From Ensifer sp. LC11 (GTDB lineage: Bacteria > Pseudomonadota > Alphaproteobacteria > Rhizobiales > Rhizobiaceae): a stretch of 64,000 bases of DNA. The stretch lies in the NCBI RefSeq assembly GCF_001695835.1, contig NZ_MBSO01000024.1:1-64000 (forward strand), read 5' to 3'. Below, one piece after another: positions 17,986 to 28,057 of this stretch. Each line of letters opens with the position of its first letter. Within the stretch, counting starts at the first letter, position 1. The notes beneath the pieces are model-generated. The model saw only the letters and a program-made list of their open reading frames with translations. It was not told the DNA's origin and did no database searches. The position numbers and the translations under genes were made by a program.

Positions 17986-19122
17986 TCACGCGGCCTGACG
18001 CGCGGCAAGTTCCGCATAGTCGCGGGCGGATTGACGCTCTTCGGCAAATGCCAGGCGTTCGAGCAGATCGATCATCGCGGCGTTGGCCGCTGAGGCCGAT
18101 CGTTCACGCCGCAGTCGCGCCAGCAGTTCTGCCGAGACCGAGGTGGGACCGTCGCTTGCGCCAGCACCATCCTGACGCCACAGCAAAACCGCTGCGGCAA
18201 AGGTTTCGCTGACGTCGCGACCAAGGCCTGCACTTTCAAACAGGGCCCTGATCGAGTGGACGCGCCCACCGGACAGGATGGAGCGCACACGCTTCTCACT
18301 GACGCCAGAGAGATCAACGATCGCCGCCGAGAAAAACTCCGCCCGCCCCGCCACCAGTGCGTGTAGCAGGAAGGCCGGCGTCAACCGGCCCGTCTCGCGC
18401 AGGTAGGTCACCAGGCCTGGCAGTTCCTCGACGGCCACAGCACCGGCCATGCCGACGGTGGCGATGTCGCAAGCTTCGCGCGTCACGCGCTGGACCCGTG
18501 TTTCTCCAATCGTCATCTGCACGAGGCCGAAGGCAGCAAGGGCAGCGCCAACCTCCTCAACGAGCACGTGACGGGCATCGCTTGGCAAATCCGGTCGCGC
18601 AAGCAGAAGGTCGCGGACCACCGCGGAACGGCCCAGGCGCTCGGCAATGCGTTTCAGCGAGCGGCGCGACGGTTGAGCGCCGGCGTTTTCCAGCAGGATC
18701 AGGATCTCGTCTTCGCCGCCGATCTCGGCAATCGCCGCCGATACCGCGCGGGACACGAAACTGCGTGCGGCGATCAGCGCACGGGTCTCAAACGTTCCCC
18801 GCGCCGCGAGATCGACCAGATCTTCGTCGGTAAGGACAGGCGAACGCGAAATGATGAGATAGGCGATCTCAGGCTGGTCTTCCGCCAGGCCGAGGATGAT
18901 GGTGCGCGGGACGGACGAGCAACCACAAACCGCTTCGGCAAGCGCCTGTCGAACTTTCGGGGACGGGTCATCCAACAGAAATGTCATTGCCATCTCGGCG
19001 GCGCGACGATCAAGGCCATTCAACTGCGCATCGACATAGGCACGGCCCAAGGCGCTTGCAGCGCGTGTGCGCTCACCCGTTCTCGCCGTTTCCGCCCAGC
19101 GAAGAAATGCTTGTATGATCAC
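17986..19122 (-). CDS. DUF2336 domain-containing protein
   Basis: The 378-residue, almost entirely helical protein begins with HEAT-like pairs: MAMTFLLDDPSPKVRQALAEA and IILGLAEDQPEIAYLIISRSP. The second has the LAxDxPxIAxxIISRSPVL pattern that defines DUF2336. The family is widespread in alphaproteobacteria and of unknown function. No membrane segment or signal peptide is visible. The apparent start is a GTG at 19122 with no strong ribosome-binding site, so the true start may differ slightly. It is divergent from the CitE-like gene with a 74-base shared promoter gap. Confidence 0.8.
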   Translation of the reverse strand: MIIQAFLRWAETARTGERTRAASALGRAYVDAQLNGLDRRAAEMAMTFLLDDPSPKVRQALAEAVCGCSSVPRTIILGLAEDQPEIAYLIISRSPVLTDEDLVDLAARGTFETRALIAARSFVSRAVSAAIAEIGGEDEILILLENAGAQPSRRSLKRIAERLGRSAVVRDLLLARPDLPSDARHVLVEEVGAALAAFGLVQMTIGETRVQRVTREACDIATVGMAGAVAVEELPGLVTYLRETGRLTPAFLLHALVAGRAEFFSAAIVDLSGVSEKRVRSILSGGRVHSIRALFESAGLGRDVSETFAAAVLLWRQDGAGASDGPTSVSAELLARLRRERSASAANAAMIDLLERLAFAEERQSARDYAELAARQAA

Positions 19123-19196
19123 CTATGCCCCACTAGACCACGCCAAAGCCACCAATGTTCGAACCCTAGCGGGCAAAGGTTTAAGATTGGTTCACC

Positions 19197-19895
19197 ATGT
19201 CTGTTAACCGCCTCCAAACCATAAAGCCGCTGCTGATTGCCGATGGCACAGCACTCCCCCCCGATCTCGCCGCCATTCATGCGATGGCCGGCATCATCCT
19301 GGATGTCGGTTGCGACACCGAGACGCTTCGTGGCCTTGCCAACTGGCAAGGGCGCGCTTTCACGGTGCTTGCGCGCGTCGACCCGGTCGAGCGGCTGAGC
19401 GAAGACGAACTGAACCGGGTGCTCGGCAGCGGGACCGACGGCGTCGTCCTCTCCGGATGCCGCGGCCGCGCAGACATCCAGCGGCTTGACGTCATGCTGC
19501 AGGTTGCCGAAGCGACCAAGGGCGTGACTGCCAATCGTATCAGGCTCTATGCAGAATACGGCGGCGCACCCGAAGGCCTGCTGTCGCCCCATGCACTGGC
19601 TGGATCGTCGGCGCGCCTGGAAGCCCTGATCTTCAACGGCACCGCGCTGGCGGATGCCTTGGGCTGCAAGGAGCCGACAGGCGCCTCCCATCAGCGCCTG
19701 GCAGCGCCGATCCTCGCCGGGCGCGCATATGTGGCACTAAGGGCGCATGAGGCCAGCGTCCCCGCCTATGAGATGCTGCCGGCCGATTGCGACGAGGCCG
19801 CGACGAAGTGGGCCGTGCCGACAAGCAGGGATAACGGCTTTGCTTCGGTTGTTTGCCGCTCCATCGAACAGGCGCTCATCGCCTGTGGCACATGA
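19197..19895 (+). CDS. Aldolase/citrate lyase (HpcH/CitE) family protein
   Basis: The 232-residue product fits a TIM-barrel C-C lyase of the HpcH/CitE type in layout. It shows ARVDPV where the R-V-N motif lies in relatives, GTDGVVLSGCRGRADIQRLD (usual form GxDGIxLPKV), NRIRLYAEYGGAPEGLLSPH, and RLEALIFNGTALADALG where a DL-x-DLG motif is expected. Several catalytic positions look changed, so the activity may differ. Assignment is by pattern only. Confidence 0.55.
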   Translation: MSVNRLQTIKPLLIADGTALPPDLAAIHAMAGIILDVGCDTETLRGLANWQGRAFTVLARVDPVERLSEDELNRVLGSGTDGVVLSGCRGRADIQRLDVMLQVAEATKGVTANRIRLYAEYGGAPEGLLSPHALAGSSARLEALIFNGTALADALGCKEPTGASHQRLAAPILAGRAYVALRAHEASVPAYEMLPADCDEAATKWAVPTSRDNGFASVVCRSIEQALIACGT

Positions 19896-19922
19896 GACTG
19901 CCGAGGGCGCGCGTCACAAACC

Positions 19923-20525
19923 TCAACGCGTCGGGCGGATCATCTCGAAGACGTCGCCGCCATCGCAATAGTCCATATAACCGAGACGGGCGAGCGGCCT
20001 GACCGTCGACATGTCGAAACGGCCGTCGCGGATCGCTTCCTCGCGGATGTGGATGCCGACGACCTGACCGATGACGACATAGTTATCCGACAGCGCACCG
20101 TCCAAGCTCTTGGGCTGGAACATCTCAGTCATCCGGCATTCAAGTGCGGCATAGGCCTCGCCGACGAAGGGCGCCGCCACCAGGGAACCCTCAACGGCGG
20201 TGAGGCCAGCGATCTCGAATTCACTGTCGCCGTGCGGCGCTGAGATCGATGTCCTGTTCACCGCGTCCGCGAGATTACGACTGGCGAAGCTCGCAGTGAA
20301 AACGCCGGTCGCCTCGATGTTGCGGACCGAATCCTTGTAGCCGCTCGAAGAAAACATCACGAGCTTCGGCTTGTCGCCGATGGCGTTGAAGAAGGAATAG
20401 GGCGCAAGGTTGTTCGAACCATCGGCCGCCCGCGTGCCGATCCAGCCGATCGGCCGCGGCGAAACGATGGCCTTGAAAGGGTCATGCGGCAAGCCGTGAC
20501 GGTTCGAGGCCGTATCGTAGAACAT
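19923..20525 (-). CDS. Flavin reductase family protein
   Basis: The 200-residue FMN-binding split-barrel protein has the family hallmark PRPIGWIGTRAADGSNNLAPYSFFNAIGDKP (residues about 22-52), with SSSGYKDSVRNIEATG following. It ends in the conserved RLGYMDYCDGGDVFEM. It probably supplies reduced flavin or acts on an unknown substrate. The ATG at 20525 overlaps the nitroreductase stop by one base (TGATG), so the two are translationally coupled and may form a redox pair. Confidence 0.85.
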   Translation of the reverse strand: MFYDTASNRHGLPHDPFKAIVSPRPIGWIGTRAADGSNNLAPYSFFNAIGDKPKLVMFSSSGYKDSVRNIEATGVFTASFASRNLADAVNRTSISAPHGDSEFEIAGLTAVEGSLVAAPFVGEAYAALECRMTEMFQPKSLDGALSDNYVVIGQVVGIHIREEAIRDGRFDMSTVRPLARLGYMDYCDGGDVFEMIRPTR

Positions 20526-21109
20526 CACGCGCCCTCGCCCACCCAGGTGACGATTTCGGCGAGCTCCGGGCGCGGCCGTTCCGTCGGCGGCACCATCGCA
20601 GTACCGATGTGAATGAAACCGGCAACCTTTTCACCCGGATTGACCCCCAGCAACGGATAGGCGCGCTCGTCGAAGGCGTACCATTCGGTCAGCCAGTTGG
20701 AGGCGTAGCCGAGTGCGTTGGCGGCCATCAGCAGATTGAGGCAGACGGCACCGGCCGACATCACCTGCTCCCATTCCGGGATCTTGAAATGCGGGGCTGC
20801 CGTGCTGACGACAGCAACAACGACGGGTGCGCGTGAAAGTCGGGTTTCCTCGACCTTGATCATCTCATCGGACAGATCCGGCTTCATCTGAAGCGCCATC
20901 GCCTTCAGTTCGGCGCTGATGCGCACCCTCTCCTCGCCGCGGTAGACGATGAAGCGCCAGGGTGCGAGCTTACCGTGATCGGGCACGCGAGAGGCAAGCT
21001 TCAACATTTCTTCGACCTCGCCCTTGCTGGGGCCGGGTTCTCCCATCTGGAAGGCGGGAATGGAGCGGCGGGACGTCAGATAGTCGACAAGCTTAATTTC
21101 GGTTTTCAT
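20525..21109 (-). CDS. Nitroreductase family protein, YdjA-like
   Basis: FMN-dependent NAD(P)H oxidoreductase of 194 residues. It shows the N-terminal SRRSIPAF, the FMN-phosphate segment [17 protein letters not shown], and [22 protein letters not shown], all typical of the short YdjA branch. The C-terminus [15 protein letters not shown] binds FMN. The physiological substrate is unknown. It is the first gene of a two-gene unit with the flavin reductase, to which it is fused by a 1-base stop/start overlap. Confidence 0.9.
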   Translation of the reverse strand: MKTEIKLVDYLTSRRSIPAFQMGEPGPSKGEVEEMLKLASRVPDHGKLAPWRFIVYRGEERVRISAELKAMALQMKPDLSDEMIKVEETRLSRAPVVVAVVSTAAPHFKIPEWEQVMSAGAVCLNLLMAANALGYASNWLTEWYAFDERAYPLLGVNPGEKVAGFIHIGTAMVPPTERPRPELAEIVTWVGEGA

Positions 21110-21209
21110 GTCAGATGAATTCCACTAATTTGCCGCCCCACAGGCAGCCACGAAAATGCCATACCGGCGTCCCAAGTGGAGTCACTCAGTCAGGAAGTCA
21201 ACTGTTCTC

Positions 21210-22214
21210 ATGCATCCATGCTCTCGTATTTTCCTCGGTACCGGCCTTGCGATCCTTGTCGCCGGAGCGGCCGCGGGAAGCGCGCTCGCTGAAGATGCAA
21301 CAGAGGCATTCGAGAGCTTTCCCTCGATCGCCGGTCCACGCAAGATGCCGAAGCTGACGGGCTTCAGCCCGATGACGAGCGATCCGATCGCCGACGGCAC
21401 TCTGAAGGATATCAAACTTGAGGCGTTGCTTGCAGAAAAAGGCGGTCCGGTCGAGGCCGGCCTGACGTGGCGCGTGTTCAGCCCGATCCCAGGAAGTGAT
21501 GGGAAACTGCCGCTGCTGGCAACGTCAGAAGGCGGCTCGACCGCCTTCAACCTCGTGCCCGGCGACTATTTCGTCAATGTCTCCTTCGGACGCGCCTCCG
21601 CCACGCGCAAGATCCGCGTGCCCGAACAAGGCGCGCTCGACAAGCAGGTCCTGGTGCTTGATGCCGGCGGCATCAAACTCAATGCCGTCTCGGGCAGCGA
21701 CGTGCGCATTCCGCCGGCAGACCTCAGTTTCTCCGTCTATTCCGCAGATACCAAGAGTGACGGCGAACGGGCGCTGATCGTGGCGGATGTGAAGCCGAAC
21801 ACGGTGGTTCGGCTCGGCGCCGGCACCTATCACGTGACCTCGAGCTATGGAAACGCATCGACCGCCGCCGACATCCAGGTCGAAGCCGGCAAGCTGACGG
21901 AAGCGACCATCCAGCACCGCGCAGCCAAGCTCACGCTCAAGCTGGTTTCAGAGCCGGGCGGTGAAGCCATTGCCAACACCGCCTGGACGATTCTGACCTC
22001 CGCCGGCGACACCGTGGACGAGGAGAACGGCGCTTTCCCGACGCTGGTGCTGCTCGAAGGCAGCTATTCCGCCGTGGCGCGCTACAAGGACAAGATCTAC
22101 GAGCGTGACTTCACGGTGAAGGCCGGCGTCAACGCGGATGTGGAAGTGCTGCTCAGCAGCGGCGGCAATGATGCCAATCCGAACCAGGGCGCCATCTCCG
22201 ACGCCCAGGACTGA
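21210..22214 (+). CDS. Exported protein of unknown function
   Basis: The 334-residue product has a signal peptide (RIFLGTGLAILVAGAAAGSALAED) and is otherwise soluble. I do not recognise a named domain. The mature part contains several repeats with beta-sandwich character: LVPGDYFVNVSFGRASATRKI, LGAGTYHVTSSYGNASTAADIQ and LLEGSYSAVARYKDKIYERDF. Each is a glycine-tyrosine turn followed by alternating strands, like carboxypeptidase-regulatory or Ig-like repeats. The start at 21210 is chosen because it gives a normal signal peptide; an upstream ATG at 21156 gives a 19-residue longer, basic leader. It is divergent from the nitroreductase gene. Confidence 0.7.
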   Translation: MHPCSRIFLGTGLAILVAGAAAGSALAEDATEAFESFPSIAGPRKMPKLTGFSPMTSDPIADGTLKDIKLEALLAEKGGPVEAGLTWRVFSPIPGSDGKLPLLATSEGGSTAFNLVPGDYFVNVSFGRASATRKIRVPEQGALDKQVLVLDAGGIKLNAVSGSDVRIPPADLSFSVYSADTKSDGERALIVADVKPNTVVRLGAGTYHVTSSYGNASTAADIQVEAGKLTEATIQHRAAKLTLKLVSEPGGEAIANTAWTILTSAGDTVDEENGAFPTLVLLEGSYSAVARYKDKIYERDFTVKAGVNADVEVLLSSGGNDANPNQGAISDAQD

Positions 22215-22247
22215 TAGCTTACCTAACGGCAGTCCCTTGGCGCAACG

Positions 22248-23087
22248 TCAGCCGGCCCGCCGCAGGAACCGCCGGCGCGGCGGCGCCATGGAGAAGACCG
22301 CTTCATAGATGCGGGCCAGCAAATCCTTGCGATCGCCGCAGGTGCCGAGGTCTTCCGGGGTCAGGACATGGCCGACGCGCGCCGCAATCGTTGTACCCGA
22401 CAGGCGGCGGAACTCGCGGATCAGGAGCGACAGCCTCAGCGTCAGTGAAATCTTGCTCGCAAGATGGAAGATGCGGCCGTTCTGACCCTCGAAGTAAATC
22501 GGGATGACGCTCGCTTGCGCCGCCCGGATCAGTTTCGCCGGAAAGATCTTCCAGGGCAAATCCTCTGCGCGGCCAAATCCCTTGGGCGCGGTGGCCACCC
22601 CGCCCGAAGGGAAAATGATGATTGTTACACCTTCCTTCAGCAGGCGCAGCGCCTCGTGGCGTGTCGCCATGTTGACCGCCAACGCCTCCTTCGTCTCCTC
22701 GAACGAGACCGGCAGGGAGTACGGCGCCATTTCCGGCACCTTCAAGAGCTCGTTGTTGATGATGACACGAAACGGTCGATCGAGCTGCTCGGCAAGGGCG
22801 AGCACTGCGATACCATCACCTATGCCGAAGGGGTGGTTGGCGACAATGACGATCGGCGTGTCTGGCAAATGCTTAGGCGGCCATTCGCCCTGAACGCGCA
22901 GCTTCACATCGATGAGCTGCAGCATCTCGCCGAAAACACGGTCGCTCTTGCCGACGATGTCGGACCGCCAACGCGTGTAGAGCTTTGCATAGCGGTTGCG
23001 GCCCGACAGGCCTTCTACGGAGCGAATGAACCAGCGCTTCAGGCGCCGGTCGTTTTCATTGGCGTAGGACAGCTCTTTGAACTGCAC
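22248..23087 (-). CDS. Lysophospholipid acyltransferase (PlsC) family protein
   Basis: Predicted membrane-associated acyltransferase of 279 residues, acting in phospholipid or ornithine-lipid synthesis. The catalytic motif is NHPFGIGDG (H-x5-D rather than the common H-x4-D, a variant known in a subgroup of the family). It is followed by the acyl-acceptor pocket INNELLKVPEM and IIIFPSGGVATAPKG, the motif III analogue (FPxG). Further on IPIYFEGQNGRIFHLAS is well conserved in the hemolysin/OlsA-like branch. The exact acceptor cannot be read from sequence. ATG at 23087. Confidence 0.85.
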   Translation of the reverse strand: MQFKELSYANENDRRLKRWFIRSVEGLSGRNRYAKLYTRWRSDIVGKSDRVFGEMLQLIDVKLRVQGEWPPKHLPDTPIVIVANHPFGIGDGIAVLALAEQLDRPFRVIINNELLKVPEMAPYSLPVSFEETKEALAVNMATRHEALRLLKEGVTIIIFPSGGVATAPKGFGRAEDLPWKIFPAKLIRAAQASVIPIYFEGQNGRIFHLASKISLTLRLSLLIREFRRLSGTTIAARVGHVLTPEDLGTCGDRKDLLARIYEAVFSMAPPRRRFLRRAG

Positions 23088-23166
23088 GGAAATCTCCGAT
23101 GGATACTATCTTATCCGGATATTCCGCTAATATGACAGTTTGCTGACAAAGCAAGTACCCGGGGGA

Positions 23167-25149
23167 TCAACCCCGGGCTTTCTTTTCCAACTTGCGCTTG
23201 AGGTCCGGTGCCATGGCCTCCAAGGACAGCGAAGCGATCGCCTCGTCGAGCGACATCGCCGTCTGGGCCTGGGAGCCGAGACGACGGATGTTGACCGAGC
23301 GCTCCTCGGCTTCGCGCTTGCCGCAAACGACGATGACCGGAACCTTGGTCACCGAATGCTCGCGGACCTTGTAGTTGATCTTCTCGTTGCGGAAGTCGGT
23401 CTCGACGGCGAGCCCGGCGTCGCGCAAGAGCTCGGCGACCTCACGACCGTAGTCGTCGGCTTCCGAGGTGATCGTCGCGACGACCACCTGCAGCGGCGAA
23501 ACCCAGAGCGGCATATGGCCGGCGAAGTTCTCGATCAGGATGCCGAGGAAACGCTCCATCGAGCCACAGATGGCCCGGTGGATCATGACCGGCTGGCGCT
23601 TTTCGGATTCCTTGTCGATGTAGAACGCACCGAACCGTTCCGGCAGGTTGAAGTCGACCTGGGTGGTGCCGCACTGCCATTCACGGCCGATCGCGTCCTT
23701 CAGCGTGTACTCGAACTTCGGACCATAGAAAGCGCCCTCGCCCGGCAGGATGCCGGTCTTGATGCGACCTTCCGACTGTTCCTCGATCGTCTTCAGAACG
23801 TCCGTCATCACGCTCTCGGCGCGATCCCAGAGTTCGTCGGAGCCGACGCGCTTGTCCGGACGGGTGGAGAGCTTGACCACCACTTCCTTGAAGCCGAAGT
23901 CCTCATAAACCGAGAGGATGAGGTCGTTGATGCGCAGGCACTCCGCCGCCATCTGCTCGTCGGTGCAGAAGACATGCGCATCGTCCTGGGTAAAACCGCG
24001 CACGCGCATCAGGCCGTGCAGCGCGCCCGAAGGCTCGTAGCGGTGAACGTTGCCGAATTCGGCCAGGCGAACCGGCAGCTCGCGATAGGACTTCAGACCG
24101 TGCTTGAAGATCTGGATATGGCCCGGGCAGTTCATCGGCTTCAGCGCGAAGACACGCTCGTCGTCGGTTTCGTCACCGGCGACCGTCACCTTGAACATGT
24201 TGTCGCGATACCAGCCCCAGTGGCCCGAGGTTTCCCAGAGCGACTTGTCGAGCACCTGCGGCGCGTTGACTTCCTGGTAGGTGTTTGCGAGCCGGCGGCG
24301 CATGTAGGCAACCAGCGTCTGGAACATGCGCCAGCCCTTGCCGTGCCAGAAGACGACGCCGGGGCCCTCCTCCTGGAAATGGAACAGGTCCATTTCGCGG
24401 CCGAGACGGCGGTGGTCGCGCTTTTCAGCCTCGGCCAGTACGTGCAGGTACTGGTCGAGCTCTTCCTGGGTGTGCCAGGCGGTGCCGTAGATGCGGGTCA
24501 GCATCGCATTGTTGCTGTCGCCGCGCCAATAGGCGCCGGCCACCTTCATCAGCTTGAAGGCCGTGCCGATCTGGCCGGTCGAGGCCATGTGCGGGCCGCG
24601 GCAAAGGTCGAACCAGTCGCCCTGATAGTAGATCTTGAGATCCTGCCCCTCAGGGATCGCATCGACGAGCTCGACCTTGTAGGCCTCGCCCTTGTCGGCA
24701 AAGACCTTTCGGGCCTTGTCGCGCGACCAGACGTCCTTGGTGAAAGGCTTGTTGCGCGCAATGATCTCCTTCATCCGCTTTTCGATGAGCGGCAGATCAT
24801 CGGGCGTGAAAGGTTCGTTGCGGGCGAAGTCGTAATAGAAGCCGTTGTCGATGACCGGGCCGATGGTCACCTGCGTTCCCGGCCACAGTTCCTGCACGGC
24901 CTCAGCCATAACGTGCGCGGCATCGTGGCGAATGAGTTCGAGTGCGCGCTTGTCGTCACGCACGACGATCTCGATCCGGCCATTGGCGATCGGATCGGAC
25001 AGGTCGCGCAGCTCGTCGTCGAGCGCAATCGCAACCGCCTTTTTGGCGAGCGACTTCGAAATCGCTTCTGCCACGTCGCGGCCGGTCGTCCCCGCGGGAT
25101 ATTCGCGGACCGAGCCATCAGGAAATGTAAGGGAAACAGGATTCGACAT
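23167..25149 (-). CDS. thrS: Threonyl-tRNA synthetase
   Basis: Charges tRNA-Thr. The 660-residue class II synthetase has the full domain set. An N-terminal TGS domain is followed by the editing domain with [11 protein letters not shown] (zinc-type HxxxH). The catalytic core shows motif 2 ([21 protein letters not shown]), zinc ligands including Cys in KPMNCPGH, and motif 3 ([15 protein letters not shown]). The C-terminal anticodon-binding domain ends it. The ATG at 25149 fits the family. The stop codon lies inside a GC hairpin (23158-23177) that may aid termination, though the T tract on this strand is weak. Confidence 0.97.
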   Translation of the reverse strand: MSNPVSLTFPDGSVREYPAGTTGRDVAEAISKSLAKKAVAIALDDELRDLSDPIANGRIEIVVRDDKRALELIRHDAAHVMAEAVQELWPGTQVTIGPVIDNGFYYDFARNEPFTPDDLPLIEKRMKEIIARNKPFTKDVWSRDKARKVFADKGEAYKVELVDAIPEGQDLKIYYQGDWFDLCRGPHMASTGQIGTAFKLMKVAGAYWRGDSNNAMLTRIYGTAWHTQEELDQYLHVLAEAEKRDHRRLGREMDLFHFQEEGPGVVFWHGKGWRMFQTLVAYMRRRLANTYQEVNAPQVLDKSLWETSGHWGWYRDNMFKVTVAGDETDDERVFALKPMNCPGHIQIFKHGLKSYRELPVRLAEFGNVHRYEPSGALHGLMRVRGFTQDDAHVFCTDEQMAAECLRINDLILSVYEDFGFKEVVVKLSTRPDKRVGSDELWDRAESVMTDVLKTIEEQSEGRIKTGILPGEGAFYGPKFEYTLKDAIGREWQCGTTQVDFNLPERFGAFYIDKESEKRQPVMIHRAICGSMERFLGILIENFAGHMPLWVSPLQVVVATITSEADDYGREVAELLRDAGLAVETDFRNEKINYKVREHSVTKVPVIVVCGKREAEERSVNIRRLGSQAQTAMSLDEAIASLSLEAMAPDLKRKLEKKARG

Positions 25150-25275
25150 GTGATCTCCTATCCAGTCCCGCCAACGAATGCGGGTGGTATGGTGGTTGTC
25201 CGGCAGCGCCGGTGAAGGGAAGCTGGCCTGATAAAGCGTTTTCGAAAGCGAGTAAAGGTGACGGCCGCCGGGGAA

Positions 25276-25815
25276 CTAGGGCCGTAGCATCTCCGCCAAA
25301 CCCTTGACGGTGTTCCAGTTGCGGAACGTCCCGATGCCGAGCCGCTTGGTCGTCATCGCGCCCAGCAGCTTCGATTCGCTGGCCTTGCCGGCAAAATGCA
25401 CCCAGAGATCGCCATCGACGATCGCCAGGCGTTCGCCGGCGACGCAATATCGCTGAAGGCCCGCGAGTGCTGCTTCCGTCAACGGATCGCGCATCACCCG
25501 CACATGCACCCGCGTCGCGTCCTCTTCGCCCTCGTCGCGGAAGGGATTGGAGGCCGCAAGCTTCAGCCAGCCGCCGCCGGACCGGACAATAATGTCGACG
25601 TGCCGGCCAAATGTCTCGGAAAAGGCTTTCTCAAGCGGCGATTCGAGGTCTGGGATGGACGTTTGTCCGGCCTCGAACACAAGATTGCCGGTCGCGACCA
25701 GGGTTCGCGGTGAACGGTAGCCGAGCCCTTCCGCCATTTCTCTGAGATCGGCCATGACGACCCGACGCCCGGCGCCAAGAACGATGCTGTAGAGCAAGGC
25801 GACGTAGCTGCTCAT
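25276..25815 (-). CDS. DUF1697 domain-containing protein
   Basis: The 179-residue product matches the DUF1697 pattern. It opens YVALLYSIVLGAGRRVVMADLREMAEGLGY (usual form LLRGINVGG-K-L). Next comes TLVATGNLVFEAG (typical YIQSGNVVF), and the end has AMTTKRLGIGTFRNWNTVKGLAEM (typical T-RNWNTV-KL). No enzymatic activity is established for the family. The gene follows the DUF2267-yidD-scaffold operon in the same direction, with only a few bases between 25815 and 25828, so it is probably the last gene of that operon. Confidence 0.85.
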   Translation of the reverse strand: MSSYVALLYSIVLGAGRRVVMADLREMAEGLGYRSPRTLVATGNLVFEAGQTSIPDLESPLEKAFSETFGRHVDIIVRSGGGWLKLAASNPFRDEGEEDATRVHVRVMRDPLTEAALAGLQRYCVAGERLAIVDGDLWVHFAGKASESKLLGAMTTKRLGIGTFRNWNTVKGLAEMLRP

Positions 25816-25827
25816 CTTTCCTCCCGC

Positions 25828-26256
25828 TCAGGCGCGCCAGAAGTCTGCGGCACCTGGGGGCAGCCGGGCAAGAACACGGTCAAGCTTCGCCTCGTCGATG
25901 TTGCGACGCAAGGCTGCGGCCACATCCGCAATGGCGCTGTCCGGCGAAATATTGTGATCGGGTCGAAGCGACTGTACCTCGCGGGTCATGGCGACGCGGC
26001 CCGAAAACGGGCTTCTCGGTTCTTCGACGTCCCATTCGGCAACGAAGATCGCCCTGACGACGGGCGGCAAGACGTCAGCGAACAGGATGGCGTCCTCGAT
26101 GTCCAGTCTCCGGCGGAACGTCCGCAACACAGCCTGTACCATCGTGTAGGCCTGGTTCGTCGTTTGCAGCCCGGCGAGCTCGCACGCGTCAAGGATGAAG
26201 CGGTCGAAATCGACCGAGGCCTGGCGGTACTCCATCGGCATGGGCATAGCGATCAT
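25828..26256 (-). CDS. DUF2267 domain-containing protein
   Basis: The 142-residue product has the DUF2267 core RFILDACELAGLQTTNQAYTMVQAVLRTFRRRL, then FADVLPPVVRAIFVAEWD. The domain is an all-helical unit of unknown function. The ATG at 26256 overlaps the yidD stop by 4 bases (ATGA), which decides the start. The open frame runs further upstream inside yidD and is not coding there. The C-terminal part repeats the domain layout once more at lower similarity (VAAALRRNIDEAKLDRVLARL). Confidence 0.8.
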   Translation of the reverse strand: MIAMPMPMEYRQASVDFDRFILDACELAGLQTTNQAYTMVQAVLRTFRRRLDIEDAILFADVLPPVVRAIFVAEWDVEEPRSPFSGRVAMTREVQSLRPDHNISPDSAIADVAAALRRNIDEAKLDRVLARLPPGAADFWRA

Positions 26257-26627
26257 CCAACCTTCGGCCGTGGCCGCCAGTAGCGCCACGGCGCATACCA
26301 TTTGAGGCGAGACTCCAGCCGCTCCGGCACCGGATCGAAACCATGCGTCCCGCCCGGTCCGCAGCGCGCCACGCGAAACAGCGTCATCCAGCCCCCGGCC
26401 CAGAAGCCATGACGGGCGATCGCCTCGTAGCCGTATTCCGAACAGGTCGGCAGGTGGCGGCACGTGTTGCCGATGAAACTCGAGAGCGTCAGCTGATAGG
26501 CGCGGATCAGCACAAGGCCGATCAAGCGTCCCGGCGTCTTGCGGAAGGGCCCGGACCAGTTTCGTCCACGAATCGGTGGCCTTGCTCCATTGTCTGGCAC
26601 ATGTCGGCAATTCGGTTCGCCGCACAT
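26253..26627 (-). CDS. yidD: Membrane protein insertion efficiency factor YidD
   Basis: Small membrane-associated helper of YidC-dependent insertion, 124 residues. The family core is clear: LVLIRAYQLTLSSFIGNTCR, then HLPTCSEYGYEAIARHGFWAGGW with the paired Cys (CRHLPTCSEY), and RCGPGGTHGFDPVP near the end. The start at 26627 lies 1 base after the scaffold gene's TAA and is followed by an N-terminal extension with two extra Cys. yidD is usually next to rnpA/yidC; here it sits between an Fe-S scaffold and a DUF2267 gene, an arrangement seen in rhizobia. Confidence 0.92.
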   Translation of the reverse strand: MCGEPNCRHVPDNGARPPIRGRNWSGPFRKTPGRLIGLVLIRAYQLTLSSFIGNTCRHLPTCSEYGYEAIARHGFWAGGWMTLFRVARCGPGGTHGFDPVPERLESRLKWYAPWRYWRPRPKVG

Positions 26628-26628
26628 C

Positions 26629-27075
26629 TTAGACGGCCGCGACCAATCGCCGGGCTTCGATCTGCTCGATGGCGTCGACCACGGCGTCAAATGTCAGCAT
26701 CGTCGAGGCGTGCCGCGCCTTGTAGTCCTTCACCGGGCGCAGAAAGCGCATGTCCTCGAAACGGCCGGACGGGCCCTCGCCGTCCGCCTTCAACATGGCA
26801 AGCATATCCGCACGCGCTTGGCGGATTTCCTCCGCACCGGCACCGATGACATGGCGCGCCATGATCGATGACGACGCCTGACCGAGCGCACAGGCCTTGA
26901 CGTCATGAGCGAAATCCGCGACCAGGTCGCCGTCCATCTTCAGCCAGATGTGAACCTTGGAACCGCACAGCTTCGAATGCGCGGTCGCCTCGGCGTCAGC
27001 GTCGGCAAGTGAGCCGATGCGCGGAATATTGCCCGCGAATTCGAGTATGCGGCTGTTATAGATGTCATCCATCAT
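26629..27075 (-). CDS. Iron-sulfur cluster scaffold protein, IscU/NifU-N-like
   Basis: The 148-residue product resembles the IscU/NifU N-terminal domain. Cys residues occur in SKLCGSKVHIW and VKACALGQASSSIMA, and YNSRILEFAGNIPR is the usual N-terminal start. The third scaffold Cys of canonical IscU (HCSxLA-type) is not evident, so it could be a divergent scaffold or regulator of Fe-S assembly. First gene of the operon with yidD, DUF2267 and DUF1697. ATG at 27075 (a second ATG follows directly). Confidence 0.8.
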   Translation of the reverse strand: MMDDIYNSRILEFAGNIPRIGSLADADAEATAHSKLCGSKVHIWLKMDGDLVADFAHDVKACALGQASSSIMARHVIGAGAEEIRQARADMLAMLKADGEGPSGRFEDMRFLRPVKDYKARHASTMLTFDAVVDAIEQIEARRLVAAV

Positions 27076-27214
27076 TTGACGCGATCCGGCTGATTTTTCG
27101 CGGTTTTGGGTGATCGACGCATGATTTTCTCCGGTAGGCAGGAAAAAAGCACGACGCGATACGCTCCGCCTCTTTCATCTCTGTGGCACCATACTATATG
27201 CTATGTCGTGTTGG

Positions 27215-27245
27215 GGTGACAGTTCCGCAAGGGAGTAATGTCGCC
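27215..27245 (+). promoter_or_regulatory. Candidate THF-II (folE) riboswitch aptamer
   Basis: A 7-bp stem (27215-27221 with 27239-27245) encloses an asymmetric internal loop (one G opposite GTAA). A 4-bp inner stem (TTCC/GGGA) is capped by a GCAA tetraloop. It lies 170 bases upstream of folE in the leader. The folE motif, later shown to be a tetrahydrofolate riboswitch class (THF-II), occurs in alphaproteobacteria in exactly this place. The match is by architecture and memory, not by covariance search. The rest of 27076-27414 holds no gene I can support. Confidence 0.55.
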
Positions 27246-27414
27246 TGTTGTTTGGGAAACCGTGCCGGAAGGTCCAGTGCACTGTTAAGCCAGGACCCGA
27301 AAGCCCCGGAGCCCGCCGACGGAACCCAAGCCTGCAGGGTTAGGCGAATGGCCAGTGGCGAGTTGTCCGAAAGATAAAACGTCAAGCAATCCCGTATTGC
27401 TCAAAGAGGCCATT

Positions 27415-28032
<618 letters not shown>

Positions 28033-28057
28033 GGCTCCGACAAGACGGAGCCTTTCC

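Noticed and set aside
23158-23177. GC hairpin as a strong thrS terminator
   Set aside because: The stem overlaps the stop codon, and the T tract is on the plus-strand side, so on the thrS strand it is weak; noted only in the thrS entry.
27280-27370. Cobalamin riboswitch near folE, from AAGCCAGGA and a CGCCACTGG-like sequence
   Set aside because: The two boxes are on opposite strands and in the wrong order, and folE is not a B12-regulated gene. The position fits a folate element better.
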